Shown here one piece after another: positions 15,084 through 23,828 of a stretch of 34,891 nucleotides of DNA. The translations under genes were made by a program, and so were the position numbers. The first letter of the stretch is position 1. Each line of letters starts with the position of its first letter. This DNA comes from an uncultured Prevotellaceae bacterium (GTDB lineage Bacteria > Bacteroidota > Bacteroidia > Bacteroidales > Bacteroidaceae), in the NCBI GenBank assembly GCA_946415695.1, contig CAMKTM010000001.1, positions 1-34,891 of the forward strand. The letters run 5' to 3'. Below the pieces are notes generated by a model that was not told the origin of the DNA, ran no database searches, and saw only the letters and a list, made by a program, of their open reading frames with translations.

Positions 15084-17351
15084 ATGAAAAGACTCTGTTT
15101 GTTGCTGGCGTTTCTGTCCGGCACGTTAAGCATCGCAGCAGGCGACGCAAAGATGGATAAGTTTGTCAGTTCGCTGATGCAAAAGATGACGCTTCGCGAG
15201 AAGATAGGTCAGCTCAACCTCCAGCCCGCAGGCGACGTGACGACAGGCGGCGCGATGGACACCGAGGTGGGCGGCCTCGTGATGAACGGCGACCTGGGTG
15301 CCATCCTGAACCTCACGGGCAAGGACAAGATTCGCGCCATACAGGAAGTGGCCGTCAAGAAGAGCCGTCTGGGCATTCCCCTGCTCGTGGGGCTCGACGT
15401 CATTCACGGCTACCACACCATCTTCCCGGTGCCTTTGGCTCAGGCCTGCTCCTGGGACATCCCCGGCATTGAGGCCTGTGCCCGTATCGCTGCGGAGGAA
15501 TGTTCCACCGACGGCATCTCGTGGACCTATAGCCCGATGGTCGATGTCGCACTCGACGCCCGTTGGGGACGCATCATGGAGGGGAGCGGCGAAGACCCCT
15601 ACTTGGGAAGTCTCGTCGCAGCGGCTTTAGTGAGAGGCTATCAAGGCGACTTCAAGGAACGGCACAACATCCTGGCTTGCCTCAAGCACTATGCCCTCTA
15701 CGGCGCAGCAGAGGCCGGACGCGACTACAACACCGTGGACATGAGCCACCTCCGCATGTTCAACCAGTACTTCCCGCCCTACGAGGCAGCCGTAAAGGCA
15801 GGCGTCGGCAGCGTAATGACAAGCTTCAACATCGTTGACGGACAGCATGCCACCGCCAATCCTTGGCTGCTCGACGAGGTGCTGAGGAAGAAGTGGGGCT
15901 TCGGAGGATTCGTCGTGACGGACTATGCCAGCATCAATGAAATGACGACTTGGGGCTTCGGACAGCAGAAAGAGAACGGCATCAACGCCCTCAAGGCAGG
16001 CACCGACATGGACATGTGCTCGCAGGCTTTCCTCAAACACTGCGAGACGGCCGTCAAGGAAGGGCTTTTGACAGAGCAGGACATCGACCAGGCATGCCGC
16101 CGAGTGCTCGAGGCAAAATACCGTCTCGGCCTCTTCAAGGACCCCTACAAGCATTGCTACATGAGCGACCAGGAGCAGGCTAAGCACCTCTTCACACCTG
16201 CCCACCGGCAAACGGCCCGCGACTTCGCTGCCGAAACATTTGTCCTGCTGAAAAACGAAGGCAATATCCTTCCCCTCAGGAAGCAAGGCAAAATAGCCCT
16301 CGTCGGCCCTAATGCCGACACGACCGACGGCTTGCTCGGCTCGTGGTGCGTTGTGCGTCCGGCAAAGGATGCCTATCCCTCGCTGCTGCAAGCTATGAAG
16401 GAATGCGTGAAGGATAATGCGGAGGTGCTCTTTGCCCAGGGCTGCAATCTCAGCGACAACGAACGCCAAGACAATGCCGGAATGGCAAATGCACCCTACC
16501 GCACTGTGCCTAAAGTCGAGCCGAATCAAGCGTTTGCAGAAGCCATGGAGGTGGCTGCCGCTGCCGATGTCATTGTCTTTGCCGGAGGCGAAGGCGCTGA
16601 ATGGAGCGGCGAGAGCCACAGCCGCGCCGACCTCGACTTGCCTGATTGCCAAAAGAAGCTCCTTGCTGCCTTGAAGCAGCTGGGCAAGCCTCTTGTCTTC
16701 CTCAATTTCTCCGGCCGCCCCACCGCAATGGGATGGGAGAAGGCTCATCTGCCTGCCATTATGAACGTCTGGTTTGGCGGCACAGAGGCTGGCCATGCCA
16801 TCTGCGACGTGCTCTTCGGCGACAAGGTTCCTTCAGGGCACCTCACGGCAAGCATTCCACAGACAACCGGGCAGGAGCCGCTCTATTACAACCACTTGAA
16901 CACGGGACGTCCCGTCGGCAACGACGAGCAAAGCTTCCGCCAGTATCAGAGCAACTACTTCGAGGTGAGCAACGGCCCCGCCTTTCCTTTCGGCTTTGGC
17001 TTGTCCTACACGACGTTCAAGTACGGCGAGATGGCTGTCAGCCAGGAGGAACGAAGCGTGACGGTCTCCGTCGCTGTCACCAATACGGGCAACTACGATG
17101 CTGCGGAAGTGGTGCAGTGCTACATTCGCGACGTTGCCTGCCGGTACAGTCGCCCCGTCAAGGAGCTGAAGGGCTTCGAGCGCATCGTGCTTCGAAAGGG
17201 CGAGACAAAGACAGTCAGCTTTCGCCTCACGGAACAGGAACTCGGCTCGTACGATGCGGAGGGCAACTTCTTCTTCGAGCCAGGCGAATTCGACATCATG
17301 CTTGGCCCTAACAGCCGCGACGTGCAGCGTAAGACAATAATTCACACTTAA
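15084..17351 (+). CDS. GH3 beta-glucosidase/xylosidase-type glycosidase, secreted
   Basis: A 755-residue protein: signal peptide (MKRLCLLLAFLSGTLSIAAG), GH3 N-terminal barrel (MTLREKIGQLNLQ, LLVGLDVIHGYHTIFPVP, LKHYALYGAAEAGRDYN), the nucleophile Asp280 in FVVTDYASI, the GH3 C-terminal domain (VLLKNEGNILPL through the GGEGAEWSGESHSRADLDLP loop, which probably holds the acid/base Glu) and a fibronectin-III-like domain (PFGFGLSYTTF to EFDIMLGPNS). This is the BglX-like layout, a retaining exo-beta-glycosidase in the periplasm. Whether it favours glucose or xylose cannot be judged. The exonuclease gene follows after only 18 bases, so the two may be co-transcribed. Confidence 0.93.
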   Translation: MKRLCLLLAFLSGTLSIAAGDAKMDKFVSSLMQKMTLREKIGQLNLQPAGDVTTGGAMDTEVGGLVMNGDLGAILNLTGKDKIRAIQEVAVKKSRLGIPLLVGLDVIHGYHTIFPVPLAQACSWDIPGIEACARIAAEECSTDGISWTYSPMVDVALDARWGRIMEGSGEDPYLGSLVAAALVRGYQGDFKERHNILACLKHYALYGAAEAGRDYNTVDMSHLRMFNQYFPPYEAAVKAGVGSVMTSFNIVDGQHATANPWLLDEVLRKKWGFGGFVVTDYASINEMTTWGFGQQKENGINALKAGTDMDMCSQAFLKHCETAVKEGLLTEQDIDQACRRVLEAKYRLGLFKDPYKHCYMSDQEQAKHLFTPAHRQTARDFAAETFVLLKNEGNILPLRKQGKIALVGPNADTTDGLLGSWCVVRPAKDAYPSLLQAMKECVKDNAEVLFAQGCNLSDNERQDNAGMANAPYRTVPKVEPNQAFAEAMEVAAAADVIVFAGGEGAEWSGESHSRADLDLPDCQKKLLAALKQLGKPLVFLNFSGRPTAMGWEKAHLPAIMNVWFGGTEAGHAICDVLFGDKVPSGHLTASIPQTTGQEPLYYNHLNTGRPVGNDEQSFRQYQSNYFEVSNGPAFPFGFGLSYTTFKYGEMAVSQEERSVTVSVAVTNTGNYDAAEVVQCYIRDVACRYSRPVKELKGFERIVLRKGETKTVSFRLTEQELGSYDAEGNFFFEPGEFDIMLGPNSRDVQRKTIIHT

Positions 17352-17369
17352 AACACTTAACAAAGCAAC

Positions 17370-18128
17370 ATGATGAAGTATGTAAGTTGGAATGTCAACG
17401 GCCTTCGTGCTGTTGTGGGGAAGAACTTCAAGGATGTTTTTGCCCAGCTTGATGCGGACTTCTTCTGTCTTCAGGAGACGAAGATGCAGGCCGGGCAGCT
17501 CGACTTGAGCTTCCCCGGATACCAGTCCTTTTGGAATTATGCCGAGAAGAAAGGTTACTCAGGCACAGCCGTCTTCACGCGCCATACGCCGCTTGCCGTC
17601 TCCTACGGCATGGGCATCGAGGAGCACGACCACGAGGGGCGCGTCATTACGCTCGAGATGTCCGACCATTACCTTGTCTGCGTCTATACGCCCAACAGCC
17701 AGGACGGCCTTCTGCGCCTCGACTACCGTATGCGGTGGGAAGATGCTTTTCGCGCCTATCTCCTTGCGCTCGACGAGAAGAAGCCTGTCATCGTCTGCGG
17801 CGACATGAATGTGGCGCACGAGGAGATTGACCTGAAGAACCCGGCCACGAACCGCCGGAATGCAGGCTTCACCGACGAGGAGCGCGAGAAGATGACGCAA
17901 CTGCTCCGCAGCGGTTTCGTCGATTCTTTCCGCCACTTCTATCCCGATGCTACTGGCCGCTACAGTTGGTGGAGCTATCGCTTCCATGCGAGGGAGAAGA
18001 ACGTGGGCTGGCGCATCGACTATTTCCTGGTGTCCGAGCGCCTGCTGCCGCATTTGGCGTCGGCCGACATTCATGCCGACATCATGGGCAGCGACCATTG
18101 CCCCGTCTCTGTGGAAGTCACAATATAA
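17370..18128 (+). CDS. xth: Exodeoxyribonuclease III (AP endonuclease)
   Basis: A 252-residue member of the Xth/ExoA family of Mg-dependent nucleases that cut DNA at abasic sites and remove 3' blocks during base excision repair. All hallmark motifs are present: SWNVNGLRA, LQETKMQ (metal-binding Glu), GYSGTAVFTR, VYTPNSQ, CGDMNVAHEEIDLKNP, GWRIDYFLVS and the terminal GSDHCPV. Two ATGs stand in tandem at 17370 and 17373; either may be used. It lies 18 bases after GH3, an unusual partner, and converges on rhaD across a long hairpin. Confidence 0.95.
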   Translation: MMKYVSWNVNGLRAVVGKNFKDVFAQLDADFFCLQETKMQAGQLDLSFPGYQSFWNYAEKKGYSGTAVFTRHTPLAVSYGMGIEEHDHEGRVITLEMSDHYLVCVYTPNSQDGLLRLDYRMRWEDAFRAYLLALDEKKPVIVCGDMNVAHEEIDLKNPATNRRNAGFTDEEREKMTQLLRSGFVDSFRHFYPDATGRYSWWSYRFHAREKNVGWRIDYFLVSERLLPHLASADIHADIMGSDHCPVSVEVTI

Positions 18129-18270
18129 ATGAAGAATGAAGAATGAAGAGGGAAAATGAAGAATGAAGAATGAAGAATGCTGCGCCTGAAACCATAGCAT
18201 TCTTAATTCTTAATTGTCTATAGCTTCAGGCGCAGCATTCTTCATTCTTCATTCTTCATTCTTCTTTTTC
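18128..18270. repeat. GAAGAAT-iterated inverted repeat with AGGCGCAGC core
   Basis: Perfect 36-base arms (18155-18190 and 18225-18260) are made of three iterated GAAGAAT units followed by GCTGCGCCTGAA, around a 34-base centre that holds ATTCTTAATTCTTAATT. More units continue outside on both sides. It lies exactly between the convergent xth and rhaD genes and may act as a two-way terminator, though T runs are not typical. Confidence 0.9.
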
Positions 18271-18271
18271 T

Positions 18272-19102
18272 TCATTTCCCTCCTTCCCTTTTCTTCGGCA
18301 GTTTGAACACTTCCTGCACTTCCTTCATTGCCGTGTCTGTCATGCCTTCGGGCTCGCTTCCCATCGACTTGGCGCACATGTAGATGTTGGCAGCTTTGCA
18401 GAGGACATCCGTCTGGTCGAAGGCTTCCATGATGTCGGGGCCAACAGAAACGGTGCCGTGCTTCTCCCAGAGTACGACGTCGTAGTCCTTGATAAGCTTC
18501 AGCGTGGCGTCGGCCAGCCGGACGGAGCCTGGCAGGGTGTAGGGCACGATGCCGATGCCGAGCGGTGCAAAGGCGAGCGTTTCGGGTATCATGGACCAAA
18601 GGACATGCGTCATCTCGCCAGGCTGCAGGAAGCGCGGGATGTGGCTCATTGCCACCAGCTCGATGGGGTGCGTGTGGAGTGTGGCTTTGTAGTTGGAGCC
18701 CGAGGCGATGAGGTAGTCCTGCAGGGCCAAGTGGCTGGGCAGTTCGCTGGTTGGCATGACGGGCAGGTCGGCCACGATTTCGTAGCTCTGGCAGTCGTCG
18801 CAGATGCGGATGATGGCACCGTTCTCCATCGGTTTCCTTGCCAGGTCGCGCATCCGCCGCCCCGTTCCTTTAGCATAAAAGAACTGCCCCTTCAGGTTCG
18901 GCAGCACTTTTCCTATCTGTTTTGCGGGAGCGATGGCTGTCAGGCTGCGGCAGGCCTCGTCCATCAGTTCTGTGACGTTCACGGTGATGTTGCCGCCGTT
19001 GCGCTCGGCCCAACCCTTCTGCCAAAGGTAGCCAGCCACTTCGGCCACTTGTTCTATTACGGCCGTCAGTTCCGGGCGGCCCTTCAATATCGATTCGTTC
19101 AT
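18272..19102 (-). CDS. rhaD: Rhamnulose-1-phosphate aldolase
   Basis: A 276-residue class II (zinc) aldolase that splits L-rhamnulose 1-phosphate to dihydroxyacetone phosphate and lactaldehyde. The start is set at ATG 19102 because the promoter lies just upstream and inside the longer frame. Family signs are GWAERNGGNITVNV, FFYAKGTGRRMRD, SELPSHLALQ and the zinc motif LHTHPIELVAMSHI, with a later EKHGTVSVG. Length fits E. coli RhaD (about 274). Other rhamnose genes (rhaA, rhaB, rhaT) are not in this window, so the gene stands alone here. A fuculose aldolase is less likely given the length. Confidence 0.92.
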   Translation of the reverse strand: MNESILKGRPELTAVIEQVAEVAGYLWQKGWAERNGGNITVNVTELMDEACRSLTAIAPAKQIGKVLPNLKGQFFYAKGTGRRMRDLARKPMENGAIIRICDDCQSYEIVADLPVMPTSELPSHLALQDYLIASGSNYKATLHTHPIELVAMSHIPRFLQPGEMTHVLWSMIPETLAFAPLGIGIVPYTLPGSVRLADATLKLIKDYDVVLWEKHGTVSVGPDIMEAFDQTDVLCKAANIYMCAKSMGSEPEGMTDTAMKEVQEVFKLPKKREGGK

Positions 19103-19131
19103 TGCTTCTGACTTTTTTGCTATTACTGGTG

Positions 19132-19162
19132 CAAAGGTACGAAGATTAATCCGAAAAACAAA
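19132..19162 (-). promoter_or_regulatory. Promoter of rhaD
   Basis: On the minus strand TTTG (19159-19162), a 19-base spacer, then TACCTTTG (19132-19139): a full match to the Bacteroidetes housekeeping promoter. The leader is about 25 bases, which fixes the start codon at 19102. Confidence 0.8.
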
Positions 19163-19356
19163 ACGCGACATTCAGAATTATTCGGGATGGCAGTGCGGAC
19201 AGGTCATTCGTCCCAGCGTCGAAACGTGATATGCCACGCCATGTCTTTTGCTGCATTGTGACCCAGCAAACAATGCCCTCTGCCGTTCTTTGTGCCACAA
19301 TGTGCCAACTTGCATCTTTCTTTGTGCAGAATGACGGATTATTCAATAAAATGTTG

Positions 19357-19364
19357 TAACTTTG
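19357..19364 (+). promoter_or_regulatory. -7 box (TAACTTTG) for the cytochrome maturation operon
   Basis: TAACTTTG lies 25 bases before the ATG at 19390. A GTG at 19378 would leave almost no leader, so the ATG is favoured. No clear -33 element. Confidence 0.5.
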
Positions 19365-19389
19365 TCGCGATATTTGTGTGCGAACGTCA

Positions 19390-20331
19390 ATGAAGAAGCC
19401 GTACAAACCTCTGGGAATGGCTGCGGGCGGCATTGTCTGCCTCGTCCTGATGGCAGTGGGAGCGATGCTGCAATATGCGGTCGGCCCTGTCCGATGGGAC
19501 ATGCTGGCTTGGCCCGTCAACGCGATGCTGCTGCTCGTCCTGCTGCTGGGGCTTGCCCTGATGCACCTGTTGCGGGGCAACGTCCGCTTCTTCCGCTGGA
19601 TGAGCTCGCTGCAGGCCGCAGTGCCAGCCATGGTGATGTGTGCCATGATGACCATGCTTCTGGGCGTGACGCGGCAGGTGCCTTCGGGACATCCGGCGAC
19701 CGACCCCTTTGGCATCACTGCGATGCTCTCTTTCTGGCCCTTCGTGCTTGCATATCTTTGGCTCACCACGCTCGTCGGCATGGTGTGCCTGACCAGACTT
19801 CGCCCCGCTTGGCAGAACGTTCCCTTCCTGCTCAATCACTTAGGCCTCTTCATCGCTCTGGTGGCTGGAGCGCTTGGCAGTGCCGATGTTCAGACCCTCC
19901 GCATGATGGTTCAGGAAGGCAAGGCCGAAAACCGTGCCGTCAGCCGCCAGCACAGGGTGCACGAATTGCCGTTCAGCATAAAGCTCCATGACTTTTCCAT
20001 CGAAGAGCGTCCGGCGCTCAGCTACATGTCCGACGTGACCGTCGAGACGAAGAGCGGCGAAACGCTTCGCGACACGATTCGCGTCAACAAGCCTCTCTCC
20101 GTGCGAGGCTGGAAGATATATCAATACAGTTACGACCAGTCGCAAGGGGCAGTGAGCGACATCAGCATCTTCGAGTTGGTGCGCGACCCGTGGCTGCCCT
20201 TCGTTTATTTGGGCATCTTTATGATGCTGGCAGGGGCAGGTTATCTCTTCTTTCAGTCAGGCAGTCTCCTGAAGAAGGAACGGCGGGATGCCGTCATAAC
20301 GAAACAACGTCATAACGTCATAACGAAATAA
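19390..20331 (+). CDS. ResB-like cytochrome c biogenesis protein
   Basis: A 313-residue membrane protein with four hydrophobic segments near the N-terminus (AAGGIVCLVLMAVGAMLQYA, NAMLLLVLLLGLALMHLL, AAVPAMVMCAMMTMLLGV, FVLAYLWLTTLVGMVCL), a fifth near FLLNHLGLFIALVAGALG, a periplasmic loop (IKLHDFSIE, VNKPLSVRGWKIYQYSYD, the ResB signature) and a last membrane segment (FVYLGIFMMLAGAGYLFF). It works with CcsA in system II heme delivery and attachment to c-type cytochromes. CcsA follows after 12 bases. The final 14 residues (DAVITKQRHNVITK) and the stop are encoded by an ATAACGAA repeat, so the native C-terminus was probably nearer KKERR. Confidence 0.85.
   Translation: MKKPYKPLGMAAGGIVCLVLMAVGAMLQYAVGPVRWDMLAWPVNAMLLLVLLLGLALMHLLRGNVRFFRWMSSLQAAVPAMVMCAMMTMLLGVTRQVPSGHPATDPFGITAMLSFWPFVLAYLWLTTLVGMVCLTRLRPAWQNVPFLLNHLGLFIALVAGALGSADVQTLRMMVQEGKAENRAVSRQHRVHELPFSIKLHDFSIEERPALSYMSDVTVETKSGETLRDTIRVNKPLSVRGWKIYQYSYDQSQGAVSDISIFELVRDPWLPFVYLGIFMMLAGAGYLFFQSGSLLKKERRDAVITKQRHNVITK
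20289..20331. repeat. CATAACG-type repeat forming the ResB tail
   Basis: GTCATAACGAAACAACGTCA and further CATAACG units fill the 3' end of the ResB gene and include its TAA stop. Same family as 9364-9420 and 34762-34891. Confidence 0.75.
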
Positions 20332-20343
20332 ACATCATCCACG

Positions 20344-21114
20344 ATGGACAACTGGAACGACTTTTGGCTCTTTGCTGTGTCGGCGTTGATATGTTGGGCA
20401 GTTGCGGCTCTGTTTTCGCTTCGTGGCGGAAGGAGGGGCTTTGTCTGCTTGCTGACCACAGTCGGCCTGCTCATCTTCGGAAGCTACATCGCTCTGATGT
20501 GGCTCTCGCTGGAGCGTCCGCCCCTCCGGACGATGGGAGAGACGCGGCTCTGGTATTCCTTCTTCTTGCCCCTTGTCGGCCTGATAACCTACAGCCGATG
20601 GCACTATCGCTGGGTGCTCTCGTTCAGCACTCTGCTCAGCGCTGTCTTCATCTGCATCAACATCACGCGACCCGAGATACACGACAAGATGCTGATGCCA
20701 GCCCTGCAAAGCCCGTGGTTCGCTCCTCACGTCATCATCTATATGTTCGCATACGCCACGACGGGCGTTGCCGCGCTGCTGTCGCTCTGGCAACTCTGCA
20801 AGAAGCAGGATCACTTGCCTGCCATCGACAACCTGACGCGCGTCGGCCTCTCGTTCCTGACCATCGGCATGCTCTTCGGCGCCCTTTGGGCAAAGGAAGC
20901 CTGGGGCACATACTGGTCGTGGGACCCGAAGGAGACGTGGGCGGCTGCCACATGGCTCTGCTACCTTATCTATGTACACCAGCGCAGATGCTGCCCCGCA
21001 AGCGTGAACGCAGCCCTCGCATGGCAAATCGTTTGCTTCCTTTGCCTGCAAATGTGCTGGTGGGGCATCAACTATCTGCCTTCGGCACAAGGCGTCAGTG
21101 TACACACTTATTAA
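20344..21114 (+). CDS. ccsA: CcsA/CcmF-type cytochrome c assembly protein
   Basis: A 256-residue membrane protein with about eight hydrophobic segments. The WWD heme-handling motif AWGTYWSWDPKETWA (from about residue 187) and the flanking conserved His residues (WHYRW, PHVIIYMFAYA) mark the CcsA family, which channels heme to the periplasm for cytochrome c synthesis with ResB. It follows the ResB gene by 12 bases and precedes a porin by 27. From memory, such ResB-CcsA pairs in Bacteroides sit behind nrfHA nitrite reductase genes, but no cytochrome gene is present here. Confidence 0.92.
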   Translation: MDNWNDFWLFAVSALICWAVAALFSLRGGRRGFVCLLTTVGLLIFGSYIALMWLSLERPPLRTMGETRLWYSFFLPLVGLITYSRWHYRWVLSFSTLLSAVFICINITRPEIHDKMLMPALQSPWFAPHVIIYMFAYATTGVAALLSLWQLCKKQDHLPAIDNLTRVGLSFLTIGMLFGALWAKEAWGTYWSWDPKETWAAATWLCYLIYVHQRRCCPASVNAALAWQIVCFLCLQMCWWGINYLPSAQGVSVHTY

Positions 21115-21141
21115 ACGATAACTATTGAAAAAGGAAAAAAT

Positions 21142-22494
21142 ATGAAGAGAAAGTTTCTGACCTTTATGGCAGTCGCCTTTGCCGTGGCTGCCTCAGCACA
21201 AGAAAAGGCGGCACACGACTATGGCGACTTCACCGTCGATGCACAGGTGCGGGCGCTCGGCGAGTTCCGCGGCGGACTTGGCAATTTGAGCGATGGCAGT
21301 TCGGCATCCAAACTGTTCGTCAACGACCGCGTGCGCCTCTCCTTCGGATGGGAACGTAAAAACATCAGCATGAAGATTTCGGCGCAACATACCGGCAACT
21401 GGCAGAACAGTTCGCAGAAGAACAATTTGGGCAAGATCACTCTCCACGAGGCGTGGGCCAAAATGGTCTTCGGCAAAGGCTTCTTCGCACAAGTCGGCCG
21501 GCAGGAACTCTGCTACGACGACGAACGTCTGTTCGGCGCCCACGACTGGGCAGCCTCGGGGCGTGCCCACGATGCCCTGCGCGTGGGCTGGGGAAACAAC
21601 AAGCATCAGATTCATGCCATCGCAAGCTTCAACCAGACGGCAGATGTGGTGGACGACATAACCATCGGCTCCGCTGCTTCAAACACAAGGCTCTATAAGA
21701 ACATGCAGACGCTCTGGTACCACTTCGGCAAGGAACAGTCTCCCTTCCAACTCAGTGCGCTCTTCACGAACCAAGGTGCGAGCGACGTGAAGGAAGACAG
21801 CCTCCGATATATGCAGACGTTCGGCGTGTATATGTCATACGCAAAGCGTAGCCTGTCCGTCGACTTCTCTGCTTACTATCAGCTGGGTCGCGACCGCACG
21901 GGGGCTGACCTAAGGGCGTTCATGATGAGCGGCAACTTCGGCTGGCGGTTCGCACCAAAGTGGAATGCCGTCATTGGTGACGACTACCTCAGTGGCAGCG
22001 ATGGCATGCCCGGCACGAACCGGACGTTCAATCCCCTCTACGGCTCGTATCACAAGTTCTTCGGCTCGATGGATTACTTCGCCTACAGTGCCGTTCCTCT
22101 CTACGGCCTCAACGACCTCCATCTGCGTTTTGCCTACAACTGCAACCCGAAGCTCGACATGAGCCTGGCTTACCATTGGCTCACAACAGGACGCCCCATC
22201 AACGACTACCTCAACGACGACGGGCCACGCCTCAGAGACCCCGAGCTCATCAAAAAGATGAGAAAATACAATGGCAAGTACCGCTTTACGCAAAGCCTCG
22301 GCCACGAACTCGATTTGCAGATCAACTACCGCCCTTGGAAGTTTGTCGCCATTCAGGCTGGCTACAGCATGATGCTTACCACGGAGACAACGCAGCTCAT
22401 CAAGGGCACTGAACTGAAGAAAGTGCAGAACTGGGCTTGGCTCTGTCTCGACATCAACCCCACCGTGTTCTCTACCAAAAGATGGAAAAAGTGA
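21142..22494 (+). CDS. Alginate-export-type outer membrane porin
   Basis: A 450-residue protein with a signal peptide (MKRKFLTFMAVAFAVAASAQ) and alternating amphipathic beta strands throughout, as in the alginate export (AlgE-like) porin family: GRQELCYDDERLFGAHDW, NKHQIHAIASFNQTADV, WRFAPKWNAVIGDDYLSGSD, RTFNPLYGSYHKFFGSMDYF, and a final strand region before STKRWKK. The family forms outer-membrane beta-barrels; the name does not imply alginate as substrate. Its place after ResB-CcsA suggests entry of a small anion or substrate for a periplasmic cytochrome system, an inference only. Confidence 0.85.
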   Translation: MKRKFLTFMAVAFAVAASAQEKAAHDYGDFTVDAQVRALGEFRGGLGNLSDGSSASKLFVNDRVRLSFGWERKNISMKISAQHTGNWQNSSQKNNLGKITLHEAWAKMVFGKGFFAQVGRQELCYDDERLFGAHDWAASGRAHDALRVGWGNNKHQIHAIASFNQTADVVDDITIGSAASNTRLYKNMQTLWYHFGKEQSPFQLSALFTNQGASDVKEDSLRYMQTFGVYMSYAKRSLSVDFSAYYQLGRDRTGADLRAFMMSGNFGWRFAPKWNAVIGDDYLSGSDGMPGTNRTFNPLYGSYHKFFGSMDYFAYSAVPLYGLNDLHLRFAYNCNPKLDMSLAYHWLTTGRPINDYLNDDGPRLRDPELIKKMRKYNGKYRFTQSLGHELDLQINYRPWKFVAIQAGYSMMLTTETTQLIKGTELKKVQNWAWLCLDINPTVFSTKRWKK

Positions 22495-22516
22495 AAAGGA
22501 GAAAAGTGCACAATAA

Positions 22517-22586
22517 GGGGCAAGGAGCAAGGGGCAAGGGGCAAGAGAATACCAACTGCCAGAGCAATCCTCCTGCTCCTTGCCCC
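22517..22586. repeat. GGGGCAAGGAGCAAGG inverted repeat
   Basis: GGGGCAAGGAGCAAGG units, then AAGAGAATACCAAC and ATCCTCC, then TGCTCCTTGCCCC. A closely matching element with longer arms is at 30891-30975, and a one-arm copy at 26566-26598. It begins 22 bases after the porin stop. Confidence 0.85.
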
Positions 22587-22664
22587 ATAAAAGGGAGGTT
22601 TAGAGAGGGCCTTGGTGAGAACTGTTAAATGGTAAATGAAAGATGATTAAATGGTAAACGAAAG

Positions 22665-23573
22665 ATGAAAGGAATCGTGTTAGCAGGGGGCTCAGGCACC
22701 CGTCTTTATCCCATTACGAAAGGCATCAGCAAACAACTCATGCCTATCTACGACAAACCAATGATTTACTATCCCATCAGCGTGTTGATGCTGGCGGGGA
22801 TACGTGATATACTTGTCATCTCTACGCCATTCGACCTGCCTGGCTTCAAGCGTCTGCTTGGCGACGGCAGCGACTACGGTGTGCGCTTCACTTACGCCGA
22901 ACAGCCTTCGCCCGACGGATTGGCGCAAGCCTTCACCATCGGAGCCGACTTCATCGGCGACGATTGCGCCTGCCTCGTCCTGGGCGACAATATCTTCCAG
23001 GGCAACGGTTTCAGCGCCATGCTCCGCGAAGCTGTCCGCACGGCCGAGGAAGAGAAGAAGGCAACCGTCTTCGGCTACTGGGTGAACGACCCCGAGCGCT
23101 ACGGCGTGGCAGAATTCGACAAGCAGGGCAACTGCCTCTCCATCGAGGAGAAGCCCACCAATCCCAAGAGCAACTATGCCGTAGTGGGCCTCTACTTCTA
23201 TCCCAACAAAGTGATCGATGTGGCAAAAAACATCAAGCCGAGCGCCCGCGGTGAGTACGAGATAACCGCCGTCAACCAGCGCTTCCTTGCCGACGGCGAA
23301 CTGAAGGTGCAGACGCTTGGCCGCGGCTTTGCCTGGCTCGACACGGGCACCTTCGACTCCCTCTCCGAGGCGTCCACCTACATCGAGGTGCTCGAGAAGC
23401 GTCAGGGACTGAAGGTCGGCTGCCTGGAAGGCATTGCCTATCGCAAAGGCTGGATTGACGAGGAGCGGATGCGCCAACTGGCACAGCCCATGCTCAAGAA
23501 CCAGTACGGGCAGTACCTGCTCAAGGTCATCGACGACGTGAAACGCTTCGGTACAGGAAGCTCAGATCTGTAG
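22665..23573 (+). CDS. rmlA: Glucose-1-phosphate thymidylyltransferase
   Basis: A 302-residue RmlA/RfbA enzyme that makes dTDP-glucose from glucose 1-phosphate and dTTP, first step of dTDP-rhamnose synthesis. Motifs: KGIVLAGGSGTRLYPIT (nucleotide loop), KQLMPIYDKPMIYYP, EQPSPDGLAQAF, LGDNIF, SIEEKPTNPKSNYAVVGLYF, WLDTGTFDSL and AYRKGWID. Full length and normal. The partners rmlB, rmlC and rmlD are not adjacent in this window. Upstream is a pair of AAATGGTAAA/CGAAAGATG direct repeats (22625-22664) in place of a clear promoter. Confidence 0.96.
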   Translation: MKGIVLAGGSGTRLYPITKGISKQLMPIYDKPMIYYPISVLMLAGIRDILVISTPFDLPGFKRLLGDGSDYGVRFTYAEQPSPDGLAQAFTIGADFIGDDCACLVLGDNIFQGNGFSAMLREAVRTAEEEKKATVFGYWVNDPERYGVAEFDKQGNCLSIEEKPTNPKSNYAVVGLYFYPNKVIDVAKNIKPSARGEYEITAVNQRFLADGELKVQTLGRGFAWLDTGTFDSLSEASTYIEVLEKRQGLKVGCLEGIAYRKGWIDEERMRQLAQPMLKNQYGQYLLKVIDDVKRFGTGSSDL

Positions 23574-23600
23574 GGTGCGAGCCCTGACAAAGCGAGGGTC

Positions 23601-23672
23601 GCTTGTTGCATGGTCGTGACCATGCAATTGCAAGTACATGACCATGCAATTGCTTCTACATGTACAAGCAAT
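23601..23672. repeat. 22-base tandem repeat of alternating palindromes, copy B
   Basis: GCAATTGC alternates with CATGACCATG and TACATGTACA in 22-base steps, as in copies A (13391) and C (29984). It starts 28 bases after the rmlA stop. Confidence 0.85.
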
Positions 23673-23760
23673 AAAACACCAATGCGAGACTGTCGAACAA
23701 CGAGCGGACTATCGGGGGCTTTGACCTGATTAACGACAACGGATTCAACGGAGATATATA

Positions 23761-23828
23761 AAACCACGAATTGCACGAATTAGCTACGCCCTCTGTCGGC
23801 AGTAAGTAATTCGTGCAATTCGTGGTTT
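23761..23828. repeat. AATTCGTG inverted repeat with perfect 22-base arms
   Basis: Arms at 23761-23782 (AAACCACGAATTGCACGAAT and TA) and 23807-23828 are perfect complements around a 24-base centre. Each arm has an iterated GAATTGCAC/GAAT unit. It lies between convergent genes. Confidence 0.9.

Noticed and set aside
18272..19171. Start of rhaD at 19171
   Set aside because: A complete TTTG-N19-TACCTTTG promoter lies at 19132-19162, downstream of that codon, so the ATG at 19102 is the likely start.
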